DNA from: Rhodobacter aestuarii
Lineage (GTDB): Bacteria > Pseudomonadota > Alphaproteobacteria > Rhodobacterales > Rhodobacteraceae
Direction: 5' to 3'
NCBI RefSeq assembly: GCF_900156655.1
Contig: NZ_FTOG01000016.1
Span: 1-55,598, forward strand
DNA: 55,598 bases
A model generated the notes under the pieces. The model was not told the origin of the DNA and did not search any database. It saw nothing but the letters and a program-made list of their open reading frames with translations. Position 1 is the stretch's first letter, and each line of letters starts with the position of its first letter. This document shows positions 16,126 through 24,718 of this stretch, piece by piece. A program made the translations under genes and the position numbers.

Positions 16126-18101
16126 GCTGCACTCTCCCGGCGAATATGCTCTTCGGCCTCGCGCCCAAGCGCCACGATCTGGCCCACATCCAGCACCAAC
16201 GCGACGCGGCCATCGCCCAAGATCGTCGCGCCAGAGAAGCCGCGCAGATGTGCGTGCAATTGGCTGAGTTGCTTGATCACGGTTTGCGTGTTGGAGACGA
16301 TCCGGTCGACCACGAGGCCGATCCGGTGCCCACCGGCCTGAACGATCACCACTTTCGGGTGCAGGCTCAGCGGTGCATCGACATGGAAGAGTTCGCGCAG
16401 CCGCAAGAACGGCACCAGCGCGCCGCGGATATTCAGGAACGCGGCAGAGCCGTTTTCTTGCGCTTGGGCCAGCGGCAGTTCCACGCATTCTTCCACCGCC
16501 GCAAGCGGGATCGTGTAATGCTCGCCGCCCACTTCGATCAGCAACCCGTCGATAATGGCGAGCGTAAGCGGCAGGCGCAGGGTCACGGTGGTGCCGTGGC
16601 CCGGTTCGGAATCGAGCTCAATCTGGCCGCGCAATTGTTCAATCGTGCGGCGCACCACATCCATGCCGACGCCCCGCCCCGAAACCTCGGTCACAGCAGC
16701 GGCGGTGGAGAAGCCCGGCTCAAAGATCAGGTTGTACAGATCGCGCTCCGACAGTTGCGCATCGGGGCTGATCAGGCCATTGGCCTCGGCGCGGGCGCGG
16801 ATTTTGCCCGGATCAAGGCCACGGCCATCATCGGTTAGCGTGATCAGCACCTCGGCGCCCGCATAGGCCGCCGAAAGCCGCACCGTGCCCCCCTCCGGCT
16901 TGCCGGCAGCGCGGCGTGCCTCTGCACTTTCCAGACCGTGATCGGCCGAGTTGCGCAACAGGTGCACAAGCGGATCGGCGATCAGGTCAATCATCGTTTT
17001 GTCGAGTTCGGTTTCTTCGCCCGACACTTCGAAATGAATGGGCTTTTCAAGCATCGCCGAAAGGTCGCGCACCAAACGGCGGAACCGCCCGGTGATCGAG
17101 CCAATCGGCACCATCCGCATCGACATGGTCGCGCTGCGCAGGCCCGCAGCAAGGCGCTCGATATCTTCAGCAACGGCCAACAGCGCGGGGTCGCGGCTTT
17201 GCGCGGCCAAGGCTTGCAAGCGCGCCTCGACAATGACCAATTCGCCGACGCGATCCATCAACTCATCAAGCCGTTCCGTCGCCACGCGCATCGTTTCGCC
17301 CGCAGCGGGGGCGACCTTCGCCGGAGCGCCAGAGGCCGGATTGCTTGGCGCCGCCTCCGGGGTTGCCGTGCCTTTCGCCTCAACCGGGGCCGAGGGCGCG
17401 GCGGGGGCGGCATGGCCACCCTCTAAGGTCAGTTCCAGGTCATCGCCATGGAACATGAACACATCTTCGATCGCCTCTCGCAGCACGGGCGTTTCAAAAG
17501 CTACGCGCCAGCCAACAAGAAAATCGAGCGGGTCCAGCGTTTCGAGCGGCGCGATCCGGTCTGTGATCGCCTGCACCTGCGCGGGCGCGAGTTCGCGCAG
17601 CTCATCCAGCAGCATGCTCGGGTCATGGCCCAGCTTCACCACATCGGGCGGCAGGCGGAAGCGCAGAGCCTCGGCCACCGGCGCGGCGTTTTCTGGCGCG
17701 GCCTCGGCCTGCGCTGCGGGGGCAGCCCCCTCCCCGCCCGGCATCGCGCGGGCCAAAGTTTCAAGCACGGCTTGCGCGGCAGCAGATTCCGAATCGGGAT
17801 CGGAGATCATCGGCAAAACCCGATCACAAGCCGCAAGGGCCGCCGCCACAATCGCCGGGCTCAGCGCCACATCGCCTTGCCGAACGCGGTCAAAAGCGGT
17901 TTCAAACTCATGCAAAAAGGCGCTCATCGCCGTGTAGCCGAACATCGCCCCGGAGCCTTTGAGCGTATGCAGGCTGCGGAACGCGGCGTTCACCAGCTCG
18001 GAATCATCCGGGGATGTTTCGAGCGCAAGCAGGTCGCGCTCAAGCGCGGCCACCAGTTCGGTGGCTTCCTGCAAAAAGATCTGACCAGCCTCGTCGATCA
18101 T
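16122..18101 (-). CDS. cheA: Chemotaxis histidine kinase
   Basis: 659 residues. P1 phosphotransfer domain with His45 in 'RSLHTLKGSGAMFG'; a variable Ala/Pro-rich region (about 120-270) that may include a reduced P2; dimerisation helices (about 270-330, 'ATERLDELMDRVGELVI'); an ATPase domain with N-box 'LLRNSADHGLE' and G-boxes 'DDGRGLD' and 'GRGVGMDVV'; and a CheW-like P5 (about 515-645). It autophosphorylates and passes phosphate to CheY and CheB. The GTG/ATG start region overlaps the end of cheY by 4 bp, and its stop overlaps cheW. Confidence 0.95.
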   Translation of the reverse strand: MIDEAGQIFLQEATELVAALERDLLALETSPDDSELVNAAFRSLHTLKGSGAMFGYTAMSAFLHEFETAFDRVRQGDVALSPAIVAAALAACDRVLPMISDPDSESAAAQAVLETLARAMPGGEGAAPAAQAEAAPENAAPVAEALRFRLPPDVVKLGHDPSMLLDELRELAPAQVQAITDRIAPLETLDPLDFLVGWRVAFETPVLREAIEDVFMFHGDDLELTLEGGHAAPAAPSAPVEAKGTATPEAAPSNPASGAPAKVAPAAGETMRVATERLDELMDRVGELVIVEARLQALAAQSRDPALLAVAEDIERLAAGLRSATMSMRMVPIGSITGRFRRLVRDLSAMLEKPIHFEVSGEETELDKTMIDLIADPLVHLLRNSADHGLESAEARRAAGKPEGGTVRLSAAYAGAEVLITLTDDGRGLDPGKIRARAEANGLISPDAQLSERDLYNLIFEPGFSTAAAVTEVSGRGVGMDVVRRTIEQLRGQIELDSEPGHGTTVTLRLPLTLAIIDGLLIEVGGEHYTIPLAAVEECVELPLAQAQENGSAAFLNIRGALVPFLRLRELFHVDAPLSLHPKVVIVQAGGHRIGLVVDRIVSNTQTVIKQLSQLHAHLRGFSGATILGDGRVALVLDVGQIVALGREAEEHIRRESAA

Positions 18102-18466
18102 GCGCGCACGACCTTGCGAACAACATCAAGCAGCTTTTCTTGATCGAAGGGTTTGGTCAGCCAACCGGTCGCGCCTGCGGCACGGGCTGCGGCCTTCAGG
18201 TCATCGCGCGATTCGGTAGAAAGGAAGACCACCGGCACGCCAACCGCACCCGGCGTGGCGCGGAATTTCTTGATGAAGCCAAGCCCGTCAAGGCGCGGCA
18301 TATTTTGGTCGGTGAAGACGGCATCGACCTTGGTCGCCGCAAGCTTTTGCAGCGCGTCTTCGCCATCCACCGCTTCCATCACGGAAAACCCTGCGCTGCG
18401 CAGGGTCATCATCATCATTTGCCGGACCGAGGGGCTGTCATCGATGGTCATAATGGTTTTTGTCAT
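18098..18466 (-). CDS. cheY: CheY-type single-domain response regulator
   Basis: 122 residues. Receiver residues are complete: D9-D10, phosphoacceptor D53 in 'AVFTDQNMPRLDG', the Thr/Ser of 'VFLSTES' and the Lys of 'WLTKPF'. There is no output domain, so it would act on the flagellar motor or another target protein. It is the second gene of the operon, 9 bp after the STAS gene and overlapping cheA. Confidence 0.93.
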   Translation of the reverse strand: MTKTIMTIDDSPSVRQMMMMTLRSAGFSVMEAVDGEDALQKLAATKVDAVFTDQNMPRLDGLGFIKKFRATPGAVGVPVVFLSTESRDDLKAAARAAGATGWLTKPFDQEKLLDVVRKVVRA

Positions 18467-18475
18467 GGGTCTTCC

Positions 18476-18781
18476 TCAGGCTGCGGTCAGGCCGGACCAA
18501 GTTCCGTTTTCAAGACGCGGGCGGGTATCGACGGCCTCCAGAAAGCCAAACCCCTCCAGCGCGCGGGCCAGCGCGCCCCCTTCAGGGCAAGAGATTTCGA
18601 GCCGCTTTCCGAGGCTACGTGCGGAAAGATGCGCCGAGAAAAGCAATTGAACCAATGCCAAGGAGGCATCGTTCAAGGCCCCGGTTTCGATCCGGGGGGC
18701 ACTGGTCTCGGACAGCAAACGCTGCAATTCACCGTGCAGCACGGGAAGGTCGGCAAGGGAGTAGTCGGATGAAAGGTCCAT
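18476..18781 (-). CDS. STAS-domain protein at the head of the che operon
   Basis: 101 residues, a single small alpha/beta domain resembling STAS (SpoIIAA/MlaB-like) proteins: 'LHGELQRLLSE', a central 'DASLALVQLLFSAHLSA' helix where SpoIIAA-like proteins carry the regulatory Ser, and 'LEGFGFLEAV'. Such proteins are seen at the start of some alphaproteobacterial and other che operons; their task there is not established. It is preceded by a 128-bp gap with the likely operon promoter. Confidence in the fold is moderate and in the function low. Confidence 0.6.
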   Translation of the reverse strand: MDLSSDYSLADLPVLHGELQRLLSETSAPRIETGALNDASLALVQLLFSAHLSARSLGKRLEISCPEGGALARALEGFGFLEAVDTRPRLENGTWSGLTAA

Positions 18782-18909
18782 CGGGTGCGCATCTCCGAAG
18801 TTGTGCGCATCACGCTACGTTGATCGGCTTACCGAAACGCTAAATTGGAGCCTGAAATATAGAATTGTAGGAAGGGGGTTAACGAGGTCTTGCCCCTCAG
18901 TTTGACAGA

Positions 18910-19665
18910 TCAGCGCAGGCGCTGAACCAGAAGCCGGACTTCTTCGCGCTCGGCCTCGGTTTCGCCTTGATAGTCCTCAAGCACGCCCTGCATCCAAACC
19001 TCACGACCCGAGAAGCGGTAAACCCCATCTTCCTCGAGCCTTTTTACCAGCCGCGACATCGTCTCGCGCTGCACGCCGATCAAATCGGCAAGGTCAGACC
19101 GGGTCATCGGCAATTGCATATGCATCTCGTCGCCCTCGGGGGCACCATGCCGAGCCATCAGCCAAGCGAGGAGCTTCGCCAGACGCTCTTTGTTTGAGGT
19201 GGTTGCTGCCGCAATGATCCGCGCATGAGAGCGGTCAATCTCTGCCACTGCGCGCACCATGAGCCGCTCAAGAATCGCGGGATGGTGGCGGATCAGGCGT
19301 TCGGCGCTCATGCGTGCGACGGTGCAAACCCGCGAGGGCATCAACGCGCGCGCTTCGGTTTGGTGTTCGCCTTGGCCAAGGAAAGACCGAAACCCGATGA
19401 TCTCACCGGGATAGGCCAGCCGCATCAGTGTCGAAGACCCATCGGCATTGTGGCTGCGCAGCGCAAACAGACCTTTGGAGACGCAAAACACACCCCGGTT
19501 CGGCGCGCCCTGTTCAAAGAGCACCTCACCTTGGGCGATTTCGCGGCGCGAAAACCCACCTGTCAGTTGCGACACCGACCCAAGCCCCACGGGATGCCAG
19601 AGGCTCTTTTCGTAAAAAATGCACCGTCCGCAAGGATGATGGGGCGGATCGAACACGTCAGCCAT
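18910..19665 (-). CDS. Crp/Fnr-family transcriptional regulator
   Basis: 251 residues. An N-terminal cyclic-nucleotide-binding-like beta roll (about 40-130) and a C-terminal winged helix (about 175-235). The recognition helix 'GVQRETMSRLVKRL' carries the E-x2-S-R seen in FNR together with an Arg at the position used by CRP. Cysteines occur at 12, 15, 61 and 114. The N-terminus 'HPCGRCIF' recalls the FNR iron-sulfur motif but lacks the third nearby Cys, so an FNR-like cluster is doubtful unless Cys114 and another residue take part. It is divergent from P450 gene 2, and dyads of the right type precede both P450 genes. ATG start at 19665. Confidence 0.85.
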   Translation of the reverse strand: MADVFDPPHHPCGRCIFYEKSLWHPVGLGSVSQLTGGFSRREIAQGEVLFEQGAPNRGVFCVSKGLFALRSHNADGSSTLMRLAYPGEIIGFRSFLGQGEHQTEARALMPSRVCTVARMSAERLIRHHPAILERLMVRAVAEIDRSHARIIAAATTSNKERLAKLLAWLMARHGAPEGDEMHMQLPMTRSDLADLIGVQRETMSRLVKRLEEDGVYRFSGREVWMQGVLEDYQGETEAEREEVRLLVQRLR

Positions 19666-19765
19666 GGGCGCAGGCCTTTCGAAAACCTCTTAAATCTTCA
19701 TACCGCTATCGGCAGGTGCGTGCGAGTGCGGCACATGGTATCACCTCCTAAAGAGGCATTTACGA

Positions 19766-19780
19766 TGTGAGCGCTGTCAC
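19766..19780. promoter_or_regulatory. Candidate Crp-like operator upstream of P450 gene 2
   Basis: TGTGA-GCGCTG-TCAC matches the CRP half-site spacing TGTGA-N6-TCACA with one end mismatch. It lies 58 bp upstream of the P450 start and about 100 bp upstream of the divergent regulator start. It could serve both genes. Regulator binding is inferred from position and symmetry. Confidence 0.48.
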
Positions 19781-19837
19781 TGACAGAGGCGAAAAGCGCC
19801 TCGATATCGGCGCGATACTGGCCAAACGGAGCATGAA

Positions 19838-21235
19838 ATGACCGATGAAACCGCCAATGCTCCGGAAATGACCCTGCCCCCGAAGCCGCCCGCACGGCAA
19901 GGAAAGGTGTCGCTTTGGCAGTATTTGAAGCTGTTTCAGCGGGACATTCTTTCGGCCCAGCCCGCGCATCTTTACCGCGCTTGGATGGCGGAAATGCGCA
20001 CACCGTTCTTCCGCTCGTTCCTGTGCAACGAGCCTGACTTGGTGCACCGCGTCTTACGCGGCTCGGCGCATGATTTCCCCAAATCGGAACGCATCCGCAT
20101 GGGGCTGAAGCCGCTTTTGCGTGACAGTGTTTTCATCACCAATGGCGCAATTTGGGAACACCAGCGCCGCATCATTGACCCCGCGTTCGAGGGCGGGCGG
20201 CTGCGCGAAGTCTTCCCTGCAATGTGGCACAGCGGGGTTGCGGCGGTGGAGCGCCTACGGGGCCTGACCGACGGCGCACCACATGACATTGAAGCCGAAA
20301 CCAGCCATGTGGCGATGGATGTGATCTTCCGCACTATGTTCTCGATGCCGATTGAACATGAGATTGCCCAAGCCGCATTTGAGGGGTTCCGCGCCCACCA
20401 AGCGGCGCATCCGGTCGCAAACCTTGCGGCGATTTTGCCGTTCCCGAAATGGTTCCCCTCGGTCCATTCCAAGAAAACAGTGGAAACGGCAAAGGCGATC
20501 CGGGCGTTGATTGGACAATTGGCGGAAATGCGCGCGGTAGAGATTGCGGCGGGCACCGCGCCCGATGATCTGGCGACGAAAATCATGACCACGCCAGACC
20601 CGCAAACCGGGAAGGTGTTCGATACTGGCGAGATGGTCGATCAGGTGGCGATCTTCTTCTTGGCCGGGCATGAAACCTCCGCCGCTGCGCTAGCGTGGTC
20701 GCTTTACCTGCTTGCCACGCATCCTGAATGGCAAGAAAAGCTCGCCGCCGAGGCGACAGAGGTTTTGGGCGATGACACGCCCTATTTCTCGGTCCTGAGC
20801 AAACTCAAACTCTCCCGTGCGGTGTTCCGCGAGGCAATGCGCCTTTACCCGCCGGTGCCGATGTTCGTGCGCGAAGCCGCCTGCCCGATGCATTTCAGGG
20901 GTCGCAAGGTGAAGAAGGGCGCGCAGATCATTGTCAGCCCGTGGCACCTTCACCGCCATGAGCGTATTTGGGACAATCCCGATGCCTTTGATCCGGGTCG
21001 TTGGGAGACCGAGAACGGCAAAACCGGCCTGCGCGATGCGTATGTGCCGTTCTCCGAAGGGCCGCGCGTGTGCCCCGGTGCGGCCTTTGCCATGGCGGAG
21101 GGGCCGCTTTTGCTTTCTATGTTCTTGCGTGCCTTCCGGTTTGAGCCGGTTGCGGGCGAAGTGCCGATGCCGGTTGCGCATCTTACCGTGCGCTCGGATC
21201 ACGGGATCAAGTTGAAGCTAACGCCGCGGGCGTAG
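19838..21235 (+). CDS. Cytochrome P450 (paralogue 2)
   Basis: 465 residues. I-helix 'AGHETSAAALAWSLYL', ExxR in 'REAMRLYPPVP', heme loop 'FSEGPRVCPGAAF' with Cys at about 412. It aligns end to end with the P450 at 8294-9760, differing mainly at the N-terminus (no early Cys-Pro-Phe stretch) and in lacking the C-terminal tail. Start: ATG at 19838 after ACGGAGC. It is divergent from the Crp/Fnr gene and convergent with cydC (3-bp gap). The substrate is unknown. The conserved 'MYPPVPMF' and 'SPWHLHRHERIW' type blocks place it near fatty-acid or terpenoid-type bacterial P450s, but I would not assign one. Confidence 0.9.
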   Translation: MTDETANAPEMTLPPKPPARQGKVSLWQYLKLFQRDILSAQPAHLYRAWMAEMRTPFFRSFLCNEPDLVHRVLRGSAHDFPKSERIRMGLKPLLRDSVFITNGAIWEHQRRIIDPAFEGGRLREVFPAMWHSGVAAVERLRGLTDGAPHDIEAETSHVAMDVIFRTMFSMPIEHEIAQAAFEGFRAHQAAHPVANLAAILPFPKWFPSVHSKKTVETAKAIRALIGQLAEMRAVEIAAGTAPDDLATKIMTTPDPQTGKVFDTGEMVDQVAIFFLAGHETSAAALAWSLYLLATHPEWQEKLAAEATEVLGDDTPYFSVLSKLKLSRAVFREAMRLYPPVPMFVREAACPMHFRGRKVKKGAQIIVSPWHLHRHERIWDNPDAFDPGRWETENGKTGLRDAYVPFSEGPRVCPGAAFAMAEGPLLLSMFLRAFRFEPVAGEVPMPVAHLTVRSDHGIKLKLTPRA

Positions 21236-21238
21236 AGC

Positions 21239-22903
21239 TCAGACCGTAATCGTCAGCACCCGGTCAGCCATTGCCGCATCGGGCGCGCGGTGGCTGACAA
21301 AGATGATCCCGGCTTCGGGCAGAAGCTGGCGCAGTCCCAAAAGCGTGCCATGCGCGGTGGCGGCGTCCAACCCCTCGGTCGGCTCATCCAGCATCAGCAC
21401 CTGCGGACGGCGCAGCGCGGCGCGCGCAAGCGCCAGCCGTTTGGCCTGACCACCAGAGAGCCCCGAGCCTTGCGGGCCAAGCAGGGTTTGAAGCCCTTCG
21501 CGGGCATGCAGCACACCGGCCAAATGCACCGCTTCCAGCGCTTGCCACATCCGATCCTCATCCTGCGCGCGTTCTTCCGGCAGCGCGAGGGCAAGGTTTT
21601 CCGCAATCGTGCCGCCGATCAGCGCGGAACGCTGCGGCACGAGCGTGAGCCGTTCCCGCAGCCGCGCTTCGGACCAATCGCCAAGCGGCGCGCCGGAAAG
21701 AAGGATCTCGCCCGAACTGGGGGCAATCAGGCCAGAGAGCGTGGCGAGCAACGTGGATTTCCCCGCGCCCGACGGCCCTGTGACCAAAAGCGTTTCACCC
21801 GCGGCGAGCGTGAAAGAGAGCGGGCCAAAACTTGCCCGTTCTGCACCGGGGCGGCGATGCACCAGCGCTTTGGCTTCCAGCACCGGGGCGCCGCTGCGCG
21901 GTGCGGGCGCGGTTTGGGTCGTTGCGCGCGCCGGCGTATCGACCAGAGCCAAGACCCGGCCTGCCGCGCCTTGCATCCGACCCCATTCGGCCAAGCCGCG
22001 GCGCAGGGTGGTGAGCGTTTCGGCCAGCGCCAGCGCCACAAAGAAGCCAATCGCGCTTTCCGCAGGCGAGATGATCCCGGCTTCCGCCGCGCGTCCGCCC
22101 AAGAAGATTGCAGCCGTTGCGGCAAGCCCGGCGGTGAGCGCAAGCGCCGCGCCAGACCAAAGGTCAATATCGTCCAGACGTTGGCGGGCAGCTTCTTCGG
22201 CGCGCACAGCCTCCAAGGCGGCATCGGTTTGCCGCTCCAGCGCACCGGCCACGGCCAAATCGGCTCGGTTGCGCATCAGATCCAGACTTTGGGCGCGGAT
22301 CTGTTGCAGGCTCGCCTCGGCTGCGGTGGCCGGCGCATGGGCCCGCAAAGCAGCCAAGGTCAGAATCGAAATGCCGCCCAGCGAATAGATCGCCATCACC
22401 GCAATGGCTGTCGCCGGGGTCACAAGGAACCAAAGCGCCACAAAGGCCACGGCTTGGGTCGCACAAGCGGCAAAGAACGGCAGCACAAGGCGCAGCATCA
22501 GCCCGTCTAGCGCATCAATATCCGCCGTGAGGCGGTTCAGCGCCTCGGCCCCGCGCAGCCGCGCTTGCACCTCATGCGGCAGCCGCGTGATCCCGGAATG
22601 CACCGCGCCGCGCAGGCGGGCCAAGGCGCGCAAGGTGGCGTCGTGGCTCAGCATCCGCTCGCCATAGCGCGCCGCCGCACGCCCAAGCGCGAGGAAACGC
22701 ACGCCCGCCGAGGGGCGGAAGAAGTCAAAAGCTATGCCGATCCCGCCAATGCCCGCCGCTGCCGCCGCCGTAACGAACCAGCCCGAGAGACCCAAAAGCG
22801 CCGCGCCCATGATCAGCACGAGGATCGACAAGATCAGCCCACGCAAAAAGGCTTGGCGTTCGTTTTCAGAGATCAGCCGGGCGACCAGAAGAAGCGATTT
22901 CAT
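21239..22903 (-). CDS. cydC: Thiol/heme ABC exporter subunit CydC
   Basis: 554 residues. Six-helix ABC exporter membrane domain (about 1-310) followed by an ATPase domain: Walker A 'GPSGAGKST', signature 'LSGGQAKR', Walker B 'VLMLDEPTEGLD'. The N-terminal 'RGLILSILVLIMGAALLGLSGWFVTAAA' is typical of CydC. With CydD it forms the heterodimer needed for cytochrome bd and periplasmic c-type cytochrome assembly (export of cysteine/glutathione, or heme loading). It overlaps the cydD stop by 4 bp. cydAB do not follow; the next gene is a convergent P450. Confidence 0.92.
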   Translation of the reverse strand: MKSLLLVARLISENERQAFLRGLILSILVLIMGAALLGLSGWFVTAAAAAGIGGIGIAFDFFRPSAGVRFLALGRAAARYGERMLSHDATLRALARLRGAVHSGITRLPHEVQARLRGAEALNRLTADIDALDGLMLRLVLPFFAACATQAVAFVALWFLVTPATAIAVMAIYSLGGISILTLAALRAHAPATAAEASLQQIRAQSLDLMRNRADLAVAGALERQTDAALEAVRAEEAARQRLDDIDLWSGAALALTAGLAATAAIFLGGRAAEAGIISPAESAIGFFVALALAETLTTLRRGLAEWGRMQGAAGRVLALVDTPARATTQTAPAPRSGAPVLEAKALVHRRPGAERASFGPLSFTLAAGETLLVTGPSGAGKSTLLATLSGLIAPSSGEILLSGAPLGDWSEARLRERLTLVPQRSALIGGTIAENLALALPEERAQDEDRMWQALEAVHLAGVLHAREGLQTLLGPQGSGLSGGQAKRLALARAALRRPQVLMLDEPTEGLDAATAHGTLLGLRQLLPEAGIIFVSHRAPDAAMADRVLTITV

Positions 22904-24588
22904 TGCAGCCCCCCCGCTTCAAGCGTGATGACCCGATCACAAGCGGCCAGAACGGCAGGGTCATGGCTGGAAATCAAAAGCGCCGCGCCTTTGGCTTTGA
23001 GCCCCATCAGACCCGCCATCACCGCTTGGGCGGTGTCGGCGTCCAAATCGGCCGTTGGTTCATCGGCCAAGATCATCGCCGCTTGTGCATGGTGGGCGCG
23101 CGCCAGCATCAGCCGTCGCGCCTCGCCCCCCGAGACACCGCCACCAATGTCGCCCAAGGGTGTGGCAAGGCCTTCGGGCAAGGCGGCAATAATGTCTTCC
23201 GCCTGCGCGGCTTTCAGCGCCGCATTTAAATCGCCCTCGCGCCCCAAAGTGATGGCCTCGGCCAGCGGCGCGGCGATGAATTGTGGCGCTTGCGGCAGCC
23301 AACCCATCGCGGCGCGAATGTCATCGGCATTGGCATCGTTCAATTCGGTCTCGCCCCACAAGATGGCGCCCTCATCGGGCCGGATCAGCCCGGCAAGCGC
23401 CGCCAAAAGCGTGGTTTTGCCCGCGCCGGAGGGGCCAGAAAGCGCGACCGCCTCACCCGGCGCAATGGCGCCATCGGCAAAGCGAATGGGCGCGGCATTG
23501 GGGGCGGGCCGCAAGGCCAGCCCCGCCCAACGCAGCGTTGCTGGCGGCAGGGGCTTTTCGGGCGTGCCATAGCCCAGAAGCGTGCCTTCGCGGGCGAGCG
23601 TTTCTTTCGCCGCAGCCAGATCTGTGGCGACGGCAAGCGCCGAGGCGCGATCATGCCACGCGGCAGACAAATCACGCATCGGCTGGAACACCGTCGGCGC
23701 AATCATCAAAAGGAAGATCCCGGCCTCAGGGCTGAGCGGCGCACCCCATGACCCCCAAGGGATTTCACCCAATAGGTTGAAGCCAACGTAGATGGCGACC
23801 AACGCCACGCCGAGCGCGGAGAAAAGCTCCAGCACAGTGGAGGAAAGGAAGGCGACGGCCAGCACTTTCATGGTGCGGGCGCGCAGCCGCTCAAACACAT
23901 TGGCCAAGTCATTGCCGGCCCGCGTTTCTGCTCCGATCAGGCGTAGGTCGGTGACAGCGGCAATCCGGTCCACCAAAGCGCCATTGAGCGTGCCCATCTG
24001 CGCCATTTGCTTTTCCGAGGCTTCCTGTGCAGCAATGCCAACCAGCGCCATAAAAATGGGAATGAGCGGCAGCGCGATCAGGAAGATCAGCACCGCAATC
24101 CAGCTAAAGGGCAGGGTCATCAAAATCAGCGCCAACGGCACGATGCGCGAGCGCATCTCGGCGGGCGTGTAGCGCGCGGCAAACGGGCCCAGCAGGGCGA
24201 GCTTTTCGCCGGCAAGCGAGGCAAGTTCGGCAGGAGTGAGGCCAGAGGCGCGGGCATCAAGCCGCGCGGCGGCCGAGATCAGTGCTTGCCGCTCGGTCGA
24301 GACAAGCCGTGTTGCGCCCCGACTGGCCAGCGCTTGTGCCGCAGCATCGAGCGCGGCGCGCAGCCCCATGAGCGCCATGAAGCCAAGCGCGGCCTCCCAG
24401 ATCGGCAGCAACACCGGGGGGGCGAGAAGCCCGCCAATCGCCAAGGCGACGAGCGCGGATTGGGCGGCCCAAAGCAATTCAGAAACAGCGGCCAGAAGCC
24501 CGGCAAGGCGCAAACGACCCGCGACCGGGGCGATGAGTCTGGCCAGTTCGGCCTTCGCGGTAGAGGTGGATTTATCGCGTTTCTTCAT
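22900..24588 (-). CDS. cydD: Thiol/heme ABC exporter subunit CydD
   Basis: 562 residues. Membrane domain (about 15-320) with the CydD-type 'LLGEIPWGSWGAPLSPEAG' loop and 'IFLLMIAPTVFQPMRDLSAAWHDRASALA' helix, then the ATPase domain: Walker A 'GPSGAGKTT', signature 'VSGGEARR', Walker B 'MILADEPTADLD'. It is the first gene of the cydDC pair, starting at ATG 24588. The 130-bp gap to divergent bioM must hold promoters for both. Confidence 0.92.
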   Translation of the reverse strand: MKKRDKSTSTAKAELARLIAPVAGRLRLAGLLAAVSELLWAAQSALVALAIGGLLAPPVLLPIWEAALGFMALMGLRAALDAAAQALASRGATRLVSTERQALISAAARLDARASGLTPAELASLAGEKLALLGPFAARYTPAEMRSRIVPLALILMTLPFSWIAVLIFLIALPLIPIFMALVGIAAQEASEKQMAQMGTLNGALVDRIAAVTDLRLIGAETRAGNDLANVFERLRARTMKVLAVAFLSSTVLELFSALGVALVAIYVGFNLLGEIPWGSWGAPLSPEAGIFLLMIAPTVFQPMRDLSAAWHDRASALAVATDLAAAKETLAREGTLLGYGTPEKPLPPATLRWAGLALRPAPNAAPIRFADGAIAPGEAVALSGPSGAGKTTLLAALAGLIRPDEGAILWGETELNDANADDIRAAMGWLPQAPQFIAAPLAEAITLGREGDLNAALKAAQAEDIIAALPEGLATPLGDIGGGVSGGEARRLMLARAHHAQAAMILADEPTADLDADTAQAVMAGLMGLKAKGAALLISSHDPAVLAACDRVITLEAGGLQ

Positions 24589-24718
24589 TAGGAGTGGTGA
24601 TCAATCAAAGTGGCACGGGCGTATTGGCAGCTTCCCGGCGCGTCCTGCCTAGCACTCTCGTCGAGATTTCACCAGTCGCTCGGTTGACGAGGGCGATCAC
24701 AAAGGGCAATGCGGCGCC

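Noticed and set aside
16126-16488. N-terminal extension of cheW into cheA
   Set aside because: The CheW domain starts at the ATG at 16125 that overlaps the cheA stop; the extension has Arg/Ala-rich noise composition.
24589-24718. FNR-type box between cydD and bioM (GATCAATCAA)
   Set aside because: Only one half-site resembles TTGAT; the partner half is not at the right spacing. No BioR-type site was seen either.
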